DNA of 16,915 nt, from assembly GCA_012719015.1 (NCBI GenBank), contig JAAYBE010000007.1, positions 1 to 16,915 on the forward strand, written 5' to 3'. The position numbers and the translations under genes are program-made. This stretch comes from Actinomycetota bacterium (GTDB taxonomy: Bacteria > Actinomycetota > Thermoleophilia > UBA2241). The notes under the pieces are model-generated. The model was not told where the DNA came from and made no database searches. It worked only from the letters and a program-made list of their open reading frames with translations. Within the stretch, counting starts at the first letter, position 1. Each line of letters begins with the position of its first letter. Of this stretch, positions 1-7,505 are shown piece by piece.

Positions 1-28
1 CGCGGGACTGGCGCGGCCGCGAGCGGCT

Positions 29-607
29 TCAGGACGGGTCGCCGCGCGTGCGCCCGCCCGAGGTCGGGTCGTCGTGCACGGCGGCGGGCGCGCCCTCGCC
101 CGGCCGGATCGGTCCGGTCGCCCCCCGGACGCGCCCGAGGGCGGCGCGCCAGAAGACGACGTCGGCGATCGCGAGTGCGGTGCCGACCGCGACGTAGAGC
201 ACGCCCAGAAGCGTGCGTCCCCACCACGAACCGACCAGCGGGGAGTGCCGTAGCAGAAGCCCGCTGCCCATCATGACGACGATGAACACCCAGGAGCTCC
301 AGGCGAAGAGGCCGAAGAAGCAGGCGCGCCCGCGGGTCCGTATCCGCGTCACCGCCCGGGACGCGTACTTGACCAGGATGAACCGCGCCTTCACGACGCC
401 GACGGACACCGCGACGAGGGCGATGAGCGCGATCCCGAAGCCGAAGCGCGCGTATTCCTCCGGCGCGAGGATGTAGGCGAACCCGCGGACCAGCAGCATC
501 GCGGTGGCCGCGGCCCACACCAGCGCCGCCGCCACAAGCTGGACGCGGGCACCGGCCCGCGGGGTGAGCCGGCGCCAGCCGGCACGTCTCGGACGACCTG
601 CCTCCAT
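29..607 (-). CDS. Small integral membrane protein of unknown function
   Basis: I do not recognise a named family. From the ATG at 607 the protein has 192 residues. An Arg-rich N-terminus of about 20 residues is followed by four hydrophobic stretches, starting at VQLVAAALVWAAATAMLLV and ending with LLGVLYVAVGTALAIADVVF, so it should sit in the membrane with four helices. Between helices 2 and 3 lies a basic segment (KARFILVKYASRAVTRIRTR), and the tail after helix 4 is hydrophilic and Gly/Pro rich. The reading frame is open up to 703, but starts above 657 would run into the MFS gene. ATG 607 and ATG 649 are the realistic starts, and neither has a clear SD. It lies directly downstream of the MFS transporter on the same strand, probably in one transcript. 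A helper role for the transporter is only a guess. Confidence 0.6.
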   Translation of the reverse strand: MEAGRPRRAGWRRLTPRAGARVQLVAAALVWAAATAMLLVRGFAYILAPEEYARFGFGIALIALVAVSVGVVKARFILVKYASRAVTRIRTRGRACFFGLFAWSSWVFIVVMMGSGLLLRHSPLVGSWWGRTLLGVLYVAVGTALAIADVVFWRAALGRVRGATGPIRPGEGAPAAVHDDPTSGGRTRGDPS

Positions 608-656
608 GGTCTGAGGATAACAGCCGCCGGGCCCGGTCGCCGCGCGCATCCGCCGG

Positions 657-2264
657 TCACGGCCCGCCGCGCAGATGCTCCTTGCCGCGGCGCTCCGACT
701 CACCCGCGGAGGCGACGTCCACGGGGTAGTGTCGGCGGGTCCGAAGCAGCAGGATGCCGGCGCCGGCGAGCGGTATCAACGTGAGCAGGAAAGCTATCTG
801 AAGTCCGCGGGTCTGCCCCGGGACGACCTCCGACGCTCCCTCCTGCAGCGCGGCGCCGTCCGTGATGAAGAGGCTCGCGACCAGGCCGAACAGCAGGGGG
901 CCGAACGCCTCGAGCGTGTTGCGCAGCGCCGAGCGGACCCCCTGGGCGCGGCCCCACAGCTGCGCCGGCATCACGTCGAGCTGGGCGGCGTCCAGCGGGG
1001 GATTGGGTGCCGCGAGAGCTGCGAAAGCCAGCAGGAAGAAGCCCAGTGCGGCGAGGACGTTCGTGGTGACGAGCGCCGGCACCAGCAGCGCCGCCGCGAC
1101 CACGAACGCGACACCCGCGACCACGATGCGGGCGCTGATGTGACCTCGCCTGATCAGCCGGTCGGCCAGACGGCCGGAGGTGAGCAGACCGAGCAGCGAC
1201 CCCGCTCCCACGAGTCCCAGGACCAGGGTCGCCACAGCCTGTCCGACGCCGAAATGTCCGCGGGCGAAAAGCACCCCGAAGGTCCGCAGGCCGGCGAGGA
1301 AGAGAAAGCCCATGGAGGAGGCGAGGATGATGTAGACGTTGGTGCGGACGCGGAGCACATACCGCACCACGTGACCCAGCGACATCCTCGCCGGGTCGGT
1401 GAGCACGACCCGGTCCGCATCGGGCTCGACGCCCTGGCGACGCACTTCCATGAGGACCACGTCGTCGGTCCGCCCGGGCTCCTCCTCGGCCACAGGACGG
1501 AGAGAAGGGCCCGCCTCCTCCACGGAGATGATCCGGGTCGCGCCCGGCTCCAGCCTGCTCTGCCCTCCGCGGGCAGGCTCGGGAAGGCGTTTCCACAGGG
1601 CCCAGGCGAGGATCAGGCTGGGGAGCGCCATGAAGACGAACGCGGCCCGCCAGCCCAGGGCCGCCGAGATGAAGGAGGCCAGACCGATGCCGCCACCCGC
1701 GCCGGCGACCTCGCCGACTGTGATGTAGCCGTAGATGCGGCCTCGCTCTCCGGCGGCGAAGAAGTCGCCGGTGAGCGACGCCACGGCCGGCACCGCCGTC
1801 GCCGTCACGGCGCCCAGGAGCAGCCGGGCGAGCAGCAGCATGTTGTAGGAGGCCGAGAACGCGCTCAGGACCTCCGCCGTGGCCCAGAGCAGGATGCTCG
1901 CCGTCAGGAGGTCGACCCGCCGGGTCTTGTCCACCAGGAGCCCGAACGGGATCGCCGCCAGCGCTCCGACGAGCGCGGACGCCGTGACCAGCAGCCCGAT
2001 CTGCGCGGCCCCGATGCCGAGCGCCGGCTGGAGTTGAGGCGCGATCGCGCCGACCGCACTGGTGTCCGCGGCGCTCAGCCCCAGTACAAGACCGAGGAGG
2101 ATGATCACGGTCCGGCGGGCCGGACCACCGAGACGCTCCGTGAGCCTCTCGTCCGCCCGTCGGGCGCGGCGCCCGAGCCAGGGGCGCACATGCCTGCCCC
2201 AGATGGAGTTCGACGGCGCCCTCTTCAGCTCCGGCTCCGGTGTGCGACCTGTGTCTTCCGGCAT
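657..2264 (-). CDS. MFS transporter with extended cytoplasmic N-terminus and central loop
   Basis: The 535-residue protein is a major facilitator superfamily secondary transporter in the cytoplasmic membrane. About 50 polar residues precede the first helix (from about residue 52). The loop after helix 2 carries the MFS signature GLLVDKTRR (residues 108-116), and its degenerate copy GRLADRLIRR (364-373) appears in the second half, giving the expected 6+6 arrangement. A charged central loop of about 80 residues (226-308) separates the halves, which is long for the family. A late segment (APNPPLDAAQLDVMPAQLWG) recalls Spinster-like or organic-anion-type carriers, but the substrate cannot be read from sequence. 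The ATG at 2264 is preceded by GGGGGA about 6 bases upstream, a good SD. It is divergent from the MBL-fold gene and upstream of the small membrane protein. Confidence 0.88.
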   Translation of the reverse strand: MPEDTGRTPEPELKRAPSNSIWGRHVRPWLGRRARRADERLTERLGGPARRTVIILLGLVLGLSAADTSAVGAIAPQLQPALGIGAAQIGLLVTASALVGALAAIPFGLLVDKTRRVDLLTASILLWATAEVLSAFSASYNMLLLARLLLGAVTATAVPAVASLTGDFFAAGERGRIYGYITVGEVAGAGGGIGLASFISAALGWRAAFVFMALPSLILAWALWKRLPEPARGGQSRLEPGATRIISVEEAGPSLRPVAEEEPGRTDDVVLMEVRRQGVEPDADRVVLTDPARMSLGHVVRYVLRVRTNVYIILASSMGFLFLAGLRTFGVLFARGHFGVGQAVATLVLGLVGAGSLLGLLTSGRLADRLIRRGHISARIVVAGVAFVVAAALLVPALVTTNVLAALGFFLLAFAALAAPNPPLDAAQLDVMPAQLWGRAQGVRSALRNTLEAFGPLLFGLVASLFITDGAALQEGASEVVPGQTRGLQIAFLLTLIPLAGAGILLLRTRRHYPVDVASAGESERRGKEHLRGGP

Positions 2265-2429
2265 CCTCGTCCCCCGATGTCCCTGCCGCCATCATCACCG
2301 TCCCGTGGTACTCCTGTCACGCCGATCGTCCCACGAGGCCCGGCCGGACGGGCGGCCGCTGCACGACGGAGCAACTCGTCCTCGGGGTAAGAACGCAGTA
2401 GGCGGATCGGTGGATCACGAAGGAGACGG

Positions 2430-3242
2430 ATGGGAAGCGCAGCGGACGATCGTCACACAGCGACCACGCCGCGTGAGATCGCCGAGGGGGTCTTCTGGCT
2501 GGCGCTGGGACGCGGGCTGCTCCGCTCGGCCAACGTGTTCTTCGTCCGCTGGGAGGCCGGCTGGTGCCTCATGGATGCGGGCTGGGCACACGACGCGCCG
2601 GCGATCCTCGGGGCTGCGGAGTACTTGTTCGGCCGCGAGCGCCCCAGCACCGTGCTGCTCACGCACGCCCACCCTGACCACGTCGGGGCGCTGCCGGAGC
2701 TCGCGCGCCGCTGGGAGGTCCGGGCCTGGATCCACGCCGCTGAGCTGCCCCTCGCGCTCGGCGACGCCAGGGCCATCCGGCACTATGCGGGCCCGCTCGA
2801 CCGCTGGGCGATCCTGCCCGCGCTGCGGCTCGCGGGACGCGCGCGGATGGAACGGACGCTCGCGCGCTCGAGCCTCCATGACGAGGTGCGAGCACTGGCC
2901 CACGGAGTCGGGCTCCCGTCCCTGCCGGGCTGGGAGGCGATCCCGACTCCCGGCCACACGCCGGGCCACGTCGCCTTCCTGCGCTCCGCCGACCGGGTCG
3001 CCGTCACCGGCGACGCGCTCGTCACCCTGGACCTGAACTCGCCGCTCAAGCTCCTGCGTCGCGAGCGCACGCTGGCCGGGCCGCCGTGGATCACCACCTG
3101 GAGCTGGCTGGCGGCCACCGCCTCGGCGGTCCGCCTCGCCGGCCTCCGCCCGAGCGTGATCGCCGCCGGCCACGGCGTCCCCTTGGCCGGCGCCGAAGCC
3201 ACGGCGCACCTCCAGGAGTTCCTCCGGCGCCGACCCGCCTGA
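2430..3242 (+). CDS. MBL-fold metallohydrolase
   Basis: This is a 270-residue metallo-beta-lactamase-fold hydrolase, probably cytoplasmic since no signal peptide is seen. The binuclear metal motif THAHPDH is at residues 78-84 (H79, H81, D83, H84). The further ligands are H176 in TPGHTPGH, D195 in TGDALV and H248 in AAGHG. The spacing matches the glyoxalase-II-like and general MBL hydrolase group. The substrate is unknown; thioesters, phosphodiesters or lactones are all possible in this superfamily. The ATG start is supported by AAGGAG 4 bases upstream. It is divergent from the MFS gene (165 bases apart) and convergent with the hypothetical gene at 3312-3995, with a strong hairpin right after its stop. 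Confidence 0.9.
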   Translation: MGSAADDRHTATTPREIAEGVFWLALGRGLLRSANVFFVRWEAGWCLMDAGWAHDAPAILGAAEYLFGRERPSTVLLTHAHPDHVGALPELARRWEVRAWIHAAELPLALGDARAIRHYAGPLDRWAILPALRLAGRARMERTLARSSLHDEVRALAHGVGLPSLPGWEAIPTPGHTPGHVAFLRSADRVAVTGDALVTLDLNSPLKLLRRERTLAGPPWITTWSWLAATASAVRLAGLRPSVIAAGHGVPLAGAEATAHLQEFLRRRPA

Positions 3243-3247
3243 GCCCG

Positions 3248-3287
3248 ACCGCGGCCTGGTGACGCGTCAACCGCGCCAGGCCGCGGT
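3248..3287. terminator. Perfect 12-bp inverted repeat, bidirectional terminator candidate
   Basis: ACCGCGGCCTGG (3248-3259) and its exact reverse complement (3276-3287) enclose a 16-base spacer. The spacer itself starts with the 10-bp perfect palindrome TGACGCGTCA (3260-3269). The repeat lies between two convergent genes, 6 bases after the MBL-fold stop. There is no U-tract on either side, which is common for terminators in high-GC genomes. A protein-binding site is the alternative. Confidence 0.6.
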
Positions 3288-3322
3288 GTCGTCAAACGGC
3301 GGTCCGCGTCGTCAACCGGCGG
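3288..3322. repeat. Short direct repeat, period 20
   Basis: GTCGTCAAACGGCGG (from 3288) recurs as GTCGTCAACCGGCGG (from 3308), a 15-base repeat with one mismatch. The second copy covers the stop codon of the minus-strand gene. A related GCGTCAACCGC sits at 3264 inside the hairpin spacer. This could be a small tandem duplication that shaped the gene end. Confidence 0.45.
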
Positions 3323-3995
3323 CTCCCCAGAACCGTCCGTGACGCCGGCGGCTGAACTCCGCGTAATCCCCCTGCAGCTCGAAGTCGGCGTAGTCGACCG
3401 CGGGGACGCGCGCGCGGTGCAGCACGAGCTGGTCGTTGGCCTCGTTGAGGCGCGACACCAGCGCCGCTTCAGAGTCGCTGAGCGGGCTGAGCACGGTCCC
3501 CAGATGGAAGGCCCAGAGCGGCGCCGACCCGGGATCGTACTCGGCCGGGAGGAAGATGTTGTCGAAGTCCGCCGTGCCGCCGTCGTACCGGTAGCGAGCC
3601 ACCGCTGCACCGCCCTCCCCGACCTCCACCGACACGGGCACGATGGTGTGCGAGAGGAGGTACGACGAGACCGACGAGACGCTCCGGGACTTGCCCCCGA
3701 GCGTGGCGACGACGGCCTCCCAGTGGTAGCTGGAGGCGTGACAACGCAGGACGTGATGGCGCTCGATGACCGCGTCCTCGTCGTCGACCATCCAGCCGAC
3801 GAAAGCGGCCAGCCCGTGGTACGGCGTGTCGCTCGAGTCGAAGGCGGCGAGCACGCGCGCGTAGTCCACCGCCTCATCCGCGGCCGACCGGCGCAGGCAG
3901 TCGAAGACCGCCGCATCCTGCTCCGGCGTGACCGGACAGGGGCAGCTCAATACCACCCTGAACGCCAACTCGAGCGCCTCGCCTCGGATCCTCAT
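3312..3995 (-). CDS. Hypothetical protein, 227 residues
   Basis: I do not recognise a family. The protein is soluble in appearance, without signal peptide or membrane segment, and is fairly acidic. It starts MRIRGEALELAFRVVLSCPC and carries cysteines near the N-terminus (C18, C20, C32). A His-rich middle follows (VIERHHVLRCHASSYHWEAV), then a beta-rich part with several Tyr, Asp and aromatic residues (FDNIFLPAEYD, VDYADFELQGDYAEF). The ATG at 3995 has a strong SD, GGAGGAGG, about 6 bases upstream, and codon usage fits the neighbours, so it is probably real. A candidate -10 lies upstream at 4029-4036. It is divergent from the RsbW-like gene and convergent with the MBL-fold gene. No function can be assigned. 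Confidence 0.7.
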   Translation of the reverse strand: MRIRGEALELAFRVVLSCPCPVTPEQDAAVFDCLRRSAADEAVDYARVLAAFDSSDTPYHGLAAFVGWMVDDEDAVIERHHVLRCHASSYHWEAVVATLGGKSRSVSSVSSYLLSHTIVPVSVEVGEGGAAVARYRYDGGTADFDNIFLPAEYDPGSAPLWAFHLGTVLSPLSDSEAALVSRLNEANDQLVLHRARVPAVDYADFELQGDYAEFSRRRHGRFWGAAG

Positions 3996-4028
3996 CTCAA
4001 GCTCCTCCTCCGTCTCGGCTGCCGCCGC

Positions 4029-4036
4029 AGTCTATA
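4029..4036 (-). promoter_or_regulatory. Candidate -10 element for the 3312-3995 gene
   Basis: On the minus strand the sequence TATAGACT (4036 to 4029) contains TAGACT, the same -10 hexamer as the strong tRNA-Ile promoter in this window. It would place transcription start near 4022, about 27 bases before the ATG at 3995. No convincing -35 is seen; TCGAGG (4059-4054), 17 bases upstream of TATAGA, is the best match. Confidence 0.4.
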
Positions 4037-4101
4037 CCGTGGGCCTCGTCGCGCCTCGATCCTGGACGTTCGCCCCATCATCCCGGAGACCGCTCCGGCC
4101 G

Positions 4102-4659
4102 ATGAAGAACGTGACGGCCACGCATACGGCTTCCGCGAAGGCGGCCCCCGTGAACAGACTCGACCTCAACGTCGACACCGCGACCAGTCCAGCCGAGACG
4201 CTGGAGGTCGTCTATCCGTCGCACCGCGCGTCCGCCGCACGGATGCGCCGCGCGCTCCGCGCCTTCCTGGTCCGGCGCGCGGTCGAGCCGGCGGTCGTCG
4301 CCCAGGTGGTGCTGGCCGCGGACGAGGCGTTCGTCAACGCCCTTGCGCATGGCGGCGGCGACGTCGTCCGCGTCTCCGCGCGGGTCACGCAGGCTGAAGC
4401 CGCGGTCGAGGTCCGGGACCGCGGCGCCGGGTTCTCGCCCCCCGCGTCGAGGATCGCGGCGCCGAACGTGGATTCGCCGCACGGCCGTGGTCTGTTCCTG
4501 ATGGAGCGCCTCATGGACAGTGTGCACATCTGCTCAGGACGGGACGGCACGACCGTCCGCATGGTCCGACGGCTGGTGCGCTCCAGGGACGACAGCGACC
4601 CCTCGATGCTCTGGACGGACACGGCGGCACGCTGTGCGGAGGTCCCAGGAGCGGCGTAA
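4102..4659 (+). CDS. RsbW/SpoIIAB-like ATP-binding protein (anti-sigma factor family kinase)
   Basis: The 185-residue protein is a single GHKL (HATPase_c) domain of the anti-sigma/serine kinase type. The N-box ADEAFVNALAH carries E75 and N79, the G1 box VRDRGAGF carries D106, G108 and G110, and a G2-like HGRGLFLMERLMD starts at 127. Family members bind a sigma factor or phosphorylate an STAS-domain anti-anti-sigma protein. No sigma, STAS or phosphatase gene lies in the window, so the partner is unknown. The start is uncertain: ATG 4102 has no close SD, while GTG 4150 has AAGG 8 bases upstream and would still keep the whole domain (169 residues). The open frame reaches 3928 but overlaps the divergent gene. 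About 25 residues after the domain look disordered. Confidence 0.82.
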   Translation: MKNVTATHTASAKAAPVNRLDLNVDTATSPAETLEVVYPSHRASAARMRRALRAFLVRRAVEPAVVAQVVLAADEAFVNALAHGGGDVVRVSARVTQAEAAVEVRDRGAGFSPPASRIAAPNVDSPHGRGLFLMERLMDSVHICSGRDGTTVRMVRRLVRSRDDSDPSMLWTDTAARCAEVPGAA

Positions 4660-4689
4660 GCGCACGCGGAGAGTCAGCCCGAAGACGAC

Positions 4690-4766
<77 letters not shown>

Positions 4767-4779
4767 ACAGGGGTCTTGG

Positions 4780-4808
4780 AGTCTACGAGCGCGGACCGGA
4801 GGCGTCAA
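4780..4808 (-). promoter_or_regulatory. Promoter of tRNA-Ile (TTGACG-N17-TAGACT)
   Basis: On the minus strand the -35 TTGACG (4808-4803) and -10 TAGACT (4785-4780) are separated by exactly 17 bases, a close match to the housekeeping sigma-70-type consensus. Transcription would begin near 4773, about 7 bases before the mature tRNA 5' end at 4766. It is the best promoter in the window and serves as a local reference for weaker ones. Confidence 0.8.
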
Positions 4809-4966
4809 CCGTGACCGATCATGTCCCGGACCCGCCGGTCGTGGTCGCAGGTCGCGAGCCCGGACTCCCGGAGGCGGGCGTGCAGGCGGTGCGGCGTGAC
4901 CCGTGGCGGTATTTCGTGAGGGGGCGCACATCATCGCCTTCGCCCGGATCCTCCTCACCTCACGGT

Positions 4967-5001
4967 GTGAGCCTGCCGCACCTTGCCGTATACTCAGAGC
5001 A
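4967..5001 (+). promoter_or_regulatory. Candidate leaderless promoter of the BFN nuclease gene
   Basis: The -10 TATACT (4989-4994) ends 6 bases before the ATG at 5001, so the expected transcription start coincides with the start codon. No SD is visible in the intervening CAGAGC. A weak -35, GTGAGC (4967-4972), lies 16 bases upstream of the -10. Leaderless mRNAs are common in Actinomycetota. Confidence 0.55.
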
Positions 5002-5642
5002 TGATGGATGTACAGGAGATGGTCATTTACGGCGTCAGCTTCGACGTCATCGGCAAACAGCCCATCGTGCTGCTCAAGACCGTGGAGGGCAATCGCTTCC
5101 TCCCCATCTGGATCGGGCATCCCGAGGCTGCGGCGATCCTCATCAAGCTGCAGGGCACCAGTCTGCCGCGTCCCATGACGCACGACCTCCTCACCAACGT
5201 CATCGGCTCCTTCCGGGCCCAGGTCACTCGTATCACGGTGACCGAGCTCAAGGAGAGCACGTTCTACGCCCGGCTCACTCTCGAGAGAGACGGCGAGGAG
5301 GTGGACATCGATTCGCGGCCCAGCGACGCGCTCGCCCTGGCCGTGCGGACCGACGCCCCGATCTTCGCCAGCACCGAGCTGATCGACGAGAACGCCATCG
5401 AGTTCGAGCGCGAGGTGGACGACACCGAGGAGATCGTGGAGAGCTTCCGTGACTTCCTCGAGGGAGTCTCTCCGGACGACTTCCGCACCGCCGAGGTCAC
5501 CGCCGACGACGAGGCGTTCATCATCGACCGGGATGCCGTGGACGAGGACGAAGAGGACGACGACAGCGACGAGATGGACGACGAGGAAGACGAGGAGGAC
5601 GACGAGTTCGACGGCCGGTCGGACGACCCGCCGCAGAACTAG
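5001..5642 (+). CDS. Bifunctional nuclease family protein (BFN, DUF151) with acidic tail
   Basis: The 213-residue protein begins MMDVQEMVIYGVSFDVIGKQ. Residues 1 to about 135 form the BFN/DUF151 domain, with the typical segments VLLKTVEGNRFLPIWIGHPEA, LTNVIGSF and DSRPSDALALAVR. A plant member was reported to have DNase and RNase activity; the role in bacteria is poorly known. After a UvrB/UvrC-motif-like stretch (EIVESFRDFLEGVSPDDF), the last 40 residues are almost all Asp and Glu, ending EEDDEFDGRSDDPPQN. An alternative upstream TTG at 4983 would add 6 residues, but it overlaps the -10 and has no SD. ATG 5004 is also possible. The gene starts at a candidate leaderless promoter, and the chorismate mutase gene follows 52 bases later, probably in the same transcript. 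Confidence 0.9.
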   Translation: MMDVQEMVIYGVSFDVIGKQPIVLLKTVEGNRFLPIWIGHPEAAAILIKLQGTSLPRPMTHDLLTNVIGSFRAQVTRITVTELKESTFYARLTLERDGEEVDIDSRPSDALALAVRTDAPIFASTELIDENAIEFEREVDDTEEIVESFRDFLEGVSPDDFRTAEVTADDEAFIIDRDAVDEDEEDDDSDEMDDEEDEEDDEFDGRSDDPPQN

Positions 5643-5694
5643 CCGCCCGCCGCGTTCGGCGGCCGCGCCCCCTCCCCGCAGAAAGGCCCTCACC

Positions 5695-5985
5695 GTGAGC
5701 ACGCCCAGCGACGACCCGGTCGTGACGCAGCTGCGCGACCGGATCAGCGAGAACGACCTGCGCATCATCGAGTTGATCAACAGGCGGGTCGCCCTGGTCG
5801 ACGAGCTCTGGCGCCACAAGGCCGAGCACGGCATCCCGATGCACAGCCCGGAGCGCGAGCGCTCGATGATCGCCCTGCTGACGCGCGCCAACGGCGGCCC
5901 GCTGTCGCAGGACGCGCTCGTCCGGGTCTACAGGACCATCGTCGAGACGACCAAGCAGGAAGCCGAGCGGCTGCAGTCCGGCTGA
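5695..5985 (+). CDS. Chorismate mutase, AroQ type
   Basis: The 96-residue all-helical protein should convert chorismate to prephenate, the branch step to Phe and Tyr. Active-site residues line up with E. coli P-protein chorismate mutase at a constant offset of +3: R14 (R11), R31 (R28), K42 (K39), R54 (R51) and E55 (E52). E. coli Q88 corresponds to E91 here, a substitution seen in other family members. The protein is a monofunctional, cytoplasmic, single-domain form, with no signal peptide and no fused DAHP synthase or prephenate dehydratase. The GTG start at 5695 has GAAAGG 8 bases upstream; the frame is open back to 5449 but that part is a shadow of the BFN gene. It follows BFN and is convergent with rtcB. 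Confidence 0.92.
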   Translation: MSTPSDDPVVTQLRDRISENDLRIIELINRRVALVDELWRHKAEHGIPMHSPERERSMIALLTRANGGPLSQDALVRVYRTIVETTKQEAERLQSG

Positions 5986-6008
5986 GACCTGCTTCGCGGG
6001 CGACCGGG

Positions 6009-6025
6009 GAGCGGCCGCCCCGCTC
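6009..6025. terminator. Weak terminator candidate between chorismate mutase and rtcB
   Basis: GAGCGG (6009-6014) and CCGCTC (6020-6025) form a 6-bp stem with a 5-base loop in the 45-base gap between convergent genes. There is no U-tract. Confidence 0.35.
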
Positions 6026-6030
6026 ACGCC

Positions 6031-7479
6031 TCAGCCTTTGAGCACCCCGAGGGGCCGCAGACGGGCGACCTTGCGTGCGAGGCCGACGGCGTCGACGACC
6101 CCGACGATGTCGGCCACGTCCTTGTAGGCGAACGGCGCCTCCTCCGCCAGCGAACCCGTCGACGCGCACTTGACCACGATGCCGGCGCCCTCGAGCTCAC
6201 GCCGCACCTCGGCGCCGGAGCGGACCTTGCGGGCCGCGTGCCGGGAGAGCAGGCGGCCGGCCCCGTGACACGTGGACCCCCACGTCTCGCGCCTCGCCGT
6301 CTCGGTCCCGGCGAGCAGCCAGCTCTCGCGGCCCATGTCACCCGGGATGATCACCGGCTGGCCGACCTCCCGGTACCCGGCGGGCACGTCGGGGTCTCCG
6401 GGGCCGAACGCGCGCGTGGCCCCCTTGCGATGCACGAGGACGGCGCGCTCCTCGCCGTCGACCGGATGCACCTCCCGCTTGGCGATGTTGTGCGCCACGT
6501 CGTAGACGAGCTCCACGCCGAGACGCTCCCAACTGCGACGGAACACCTGCTCGAAGGCGCCGCGCACCTGGTGCATGATCATCTGTCGGTTGGCGAACGC
6601 GAAGTTGCAGGCGCAGGCCATCGCAGCGAGGTATTCACGGGCCTCTGCCGAATCGAGCGGCGCGCAGGCAAGCTGCCTGTCCGGCAGGTCGATACCGGCG
6701 CGCGCGGCTGCGCCCGCCATCCGGCCCACGTAGTCGGTGCAGACCTGATGGCCGAGCCCCCGCGAGCCGGAGTGGATCATCACCGCCACCTGTCCTGCGC
6801 CGACGCCGAAGGCGGCTGCGGCCCGCTGGTCGAGTACCCGATCCACCACCTGAAGTTCAAGGAAGTGGTTGCCGGAGCCGAGGCTGCCCACCTGCCCGCG
6901 ACCGCGAGCCAGCGCTTTGCCGCTCACGGCGGACACGTCGGCGCCGGACATGGACCCGCCCTCCTCTGTATGCGCGAGGTCGTCCCCGGTGGCGCAACCC
7001 CGGCGGACGAGGAACGCGGCCCCCTCTTCGCAGAGCCGCTTCAGCTCGCTCTCCCTGAGCTCCAGCGCCCCGTGAGGTCCGGTGCCCTGCGGGACCCCTC
7101 TCATCAGCTGGTGCATGAGCGCGTCGAGCCGCGGTTTGGCCTCGTCGACGCCGAGCCCCGTCCGCACCAGCCGCACGCCGCAGTTGATGTCGAAGCCGAC
7201 GCCGCCCGGCGAGACGACTCCGTCCGCGGCGTCCATGGCGGCCACCCCGCCGATCGGGAACCCATAGCCCCAGTGGATGTCCGGCATCGCGATGCTGGCG
7301 CGCAGGATGCCCGGCAGCGTGGCGACGTTCGCGACCTGCTGCAGCGCCTCCTCATGGCCCGCCTGCATGAAGAGACCTGGGTGCGCATATACGCGCCCCG
7401 GGACGCGCATCGGGCCTTCTTGGGGGATCTCGTAGACGAACTCGTCTCTCCGCTCGACACGCATCACATGCACCGTCAC
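6031..7479 (-). CDS. rtcB: RNA-splicing ligase RtcB
   Basis: From the GTG at 7479 the protein has 482 residues, the normal length. RtcB joins 2',3'-cyclic phosphate or 3'-phosphate ends to 5'-OH RNA ends, using GTP and Mn2+, in tRNA splicing or RNA repair. Every catalytic element is present: GFDINCGVR with metal ligand C100, GSGNHFLE with H205, HSGSRGLGH with H236, VAHN with H330, and STCHGAGR with H405, the residue that is guanylylated. These positions are within two residues of the Pyrococcus horikoshii enzyme. The C-terminus ends in the usual YKDVADIVGVVDAV...RPLGVLKG. Start choice: GTG 7479, GTG 7473 and ATG 7464 are all possible, and none has a clear SD. Archease ends 26 bases upstream, so the two are probably translated from one mRNA. 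Confidence 0.95.
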   Translation of the reverse strand: MTVHVMRVERRDEFVYEIPQEGPMRVPGRVYAHPGLFMQAGHEEALQQVANVATLPGILRASIAMPDIHWGYGFPIGGVAAMDAADGVVSPGGVGFDINCGVRLVRTGLGVDEAKPRLDALMHQLMRGVPQGTGPHGALELRESELKRLCEEGAAFLVRRGCATGDDLAHTEEGGSMSGADVSAVSGKALARGRGQVGSLGSGNHFLELQVVDRVLDQRAAAAFGVGAGQVAVMIHSGSRGLGHQVCTDYVGRMAGAAARAGIDLPDRQLACAPLDSAEAREYLAAMACACNFAFANRQMIMHQVRGAFEQVFRRSWERLGVELVYDVAHNIAKREVHPVDGEERAVLVHRKGATRAFGPGDPDVPAGYREVGQPVIIPGDMGRESWLLAGTETARRETWGSTCHGAGRLLSRHAARKVRSGAEVRRELEGAGIVVKCASTGSLAEEAPFAYKDVADIVGVVDAVGLARKVARLRPLGVLKG

Positions 7480-7505
7480 CCGCGCACGACCACCGTCGCA
7501 GGCCC

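Noticed and set aside
675..2390. Long plus-strand open frame (571 codons) opposite the MFS gene
   Set aside because: Its translation is rich in Arg, Gly, His and Gln without domains, and it mirrors a clear MFS gene. High GC creates such antisense frames.
5523..5639. GAC/GAG-rich stretch considered as a repeat or recombination site
   Set aside because: It is explained by the Asp/Glu-rich coding tail of the BFN protein and shows no regular period.
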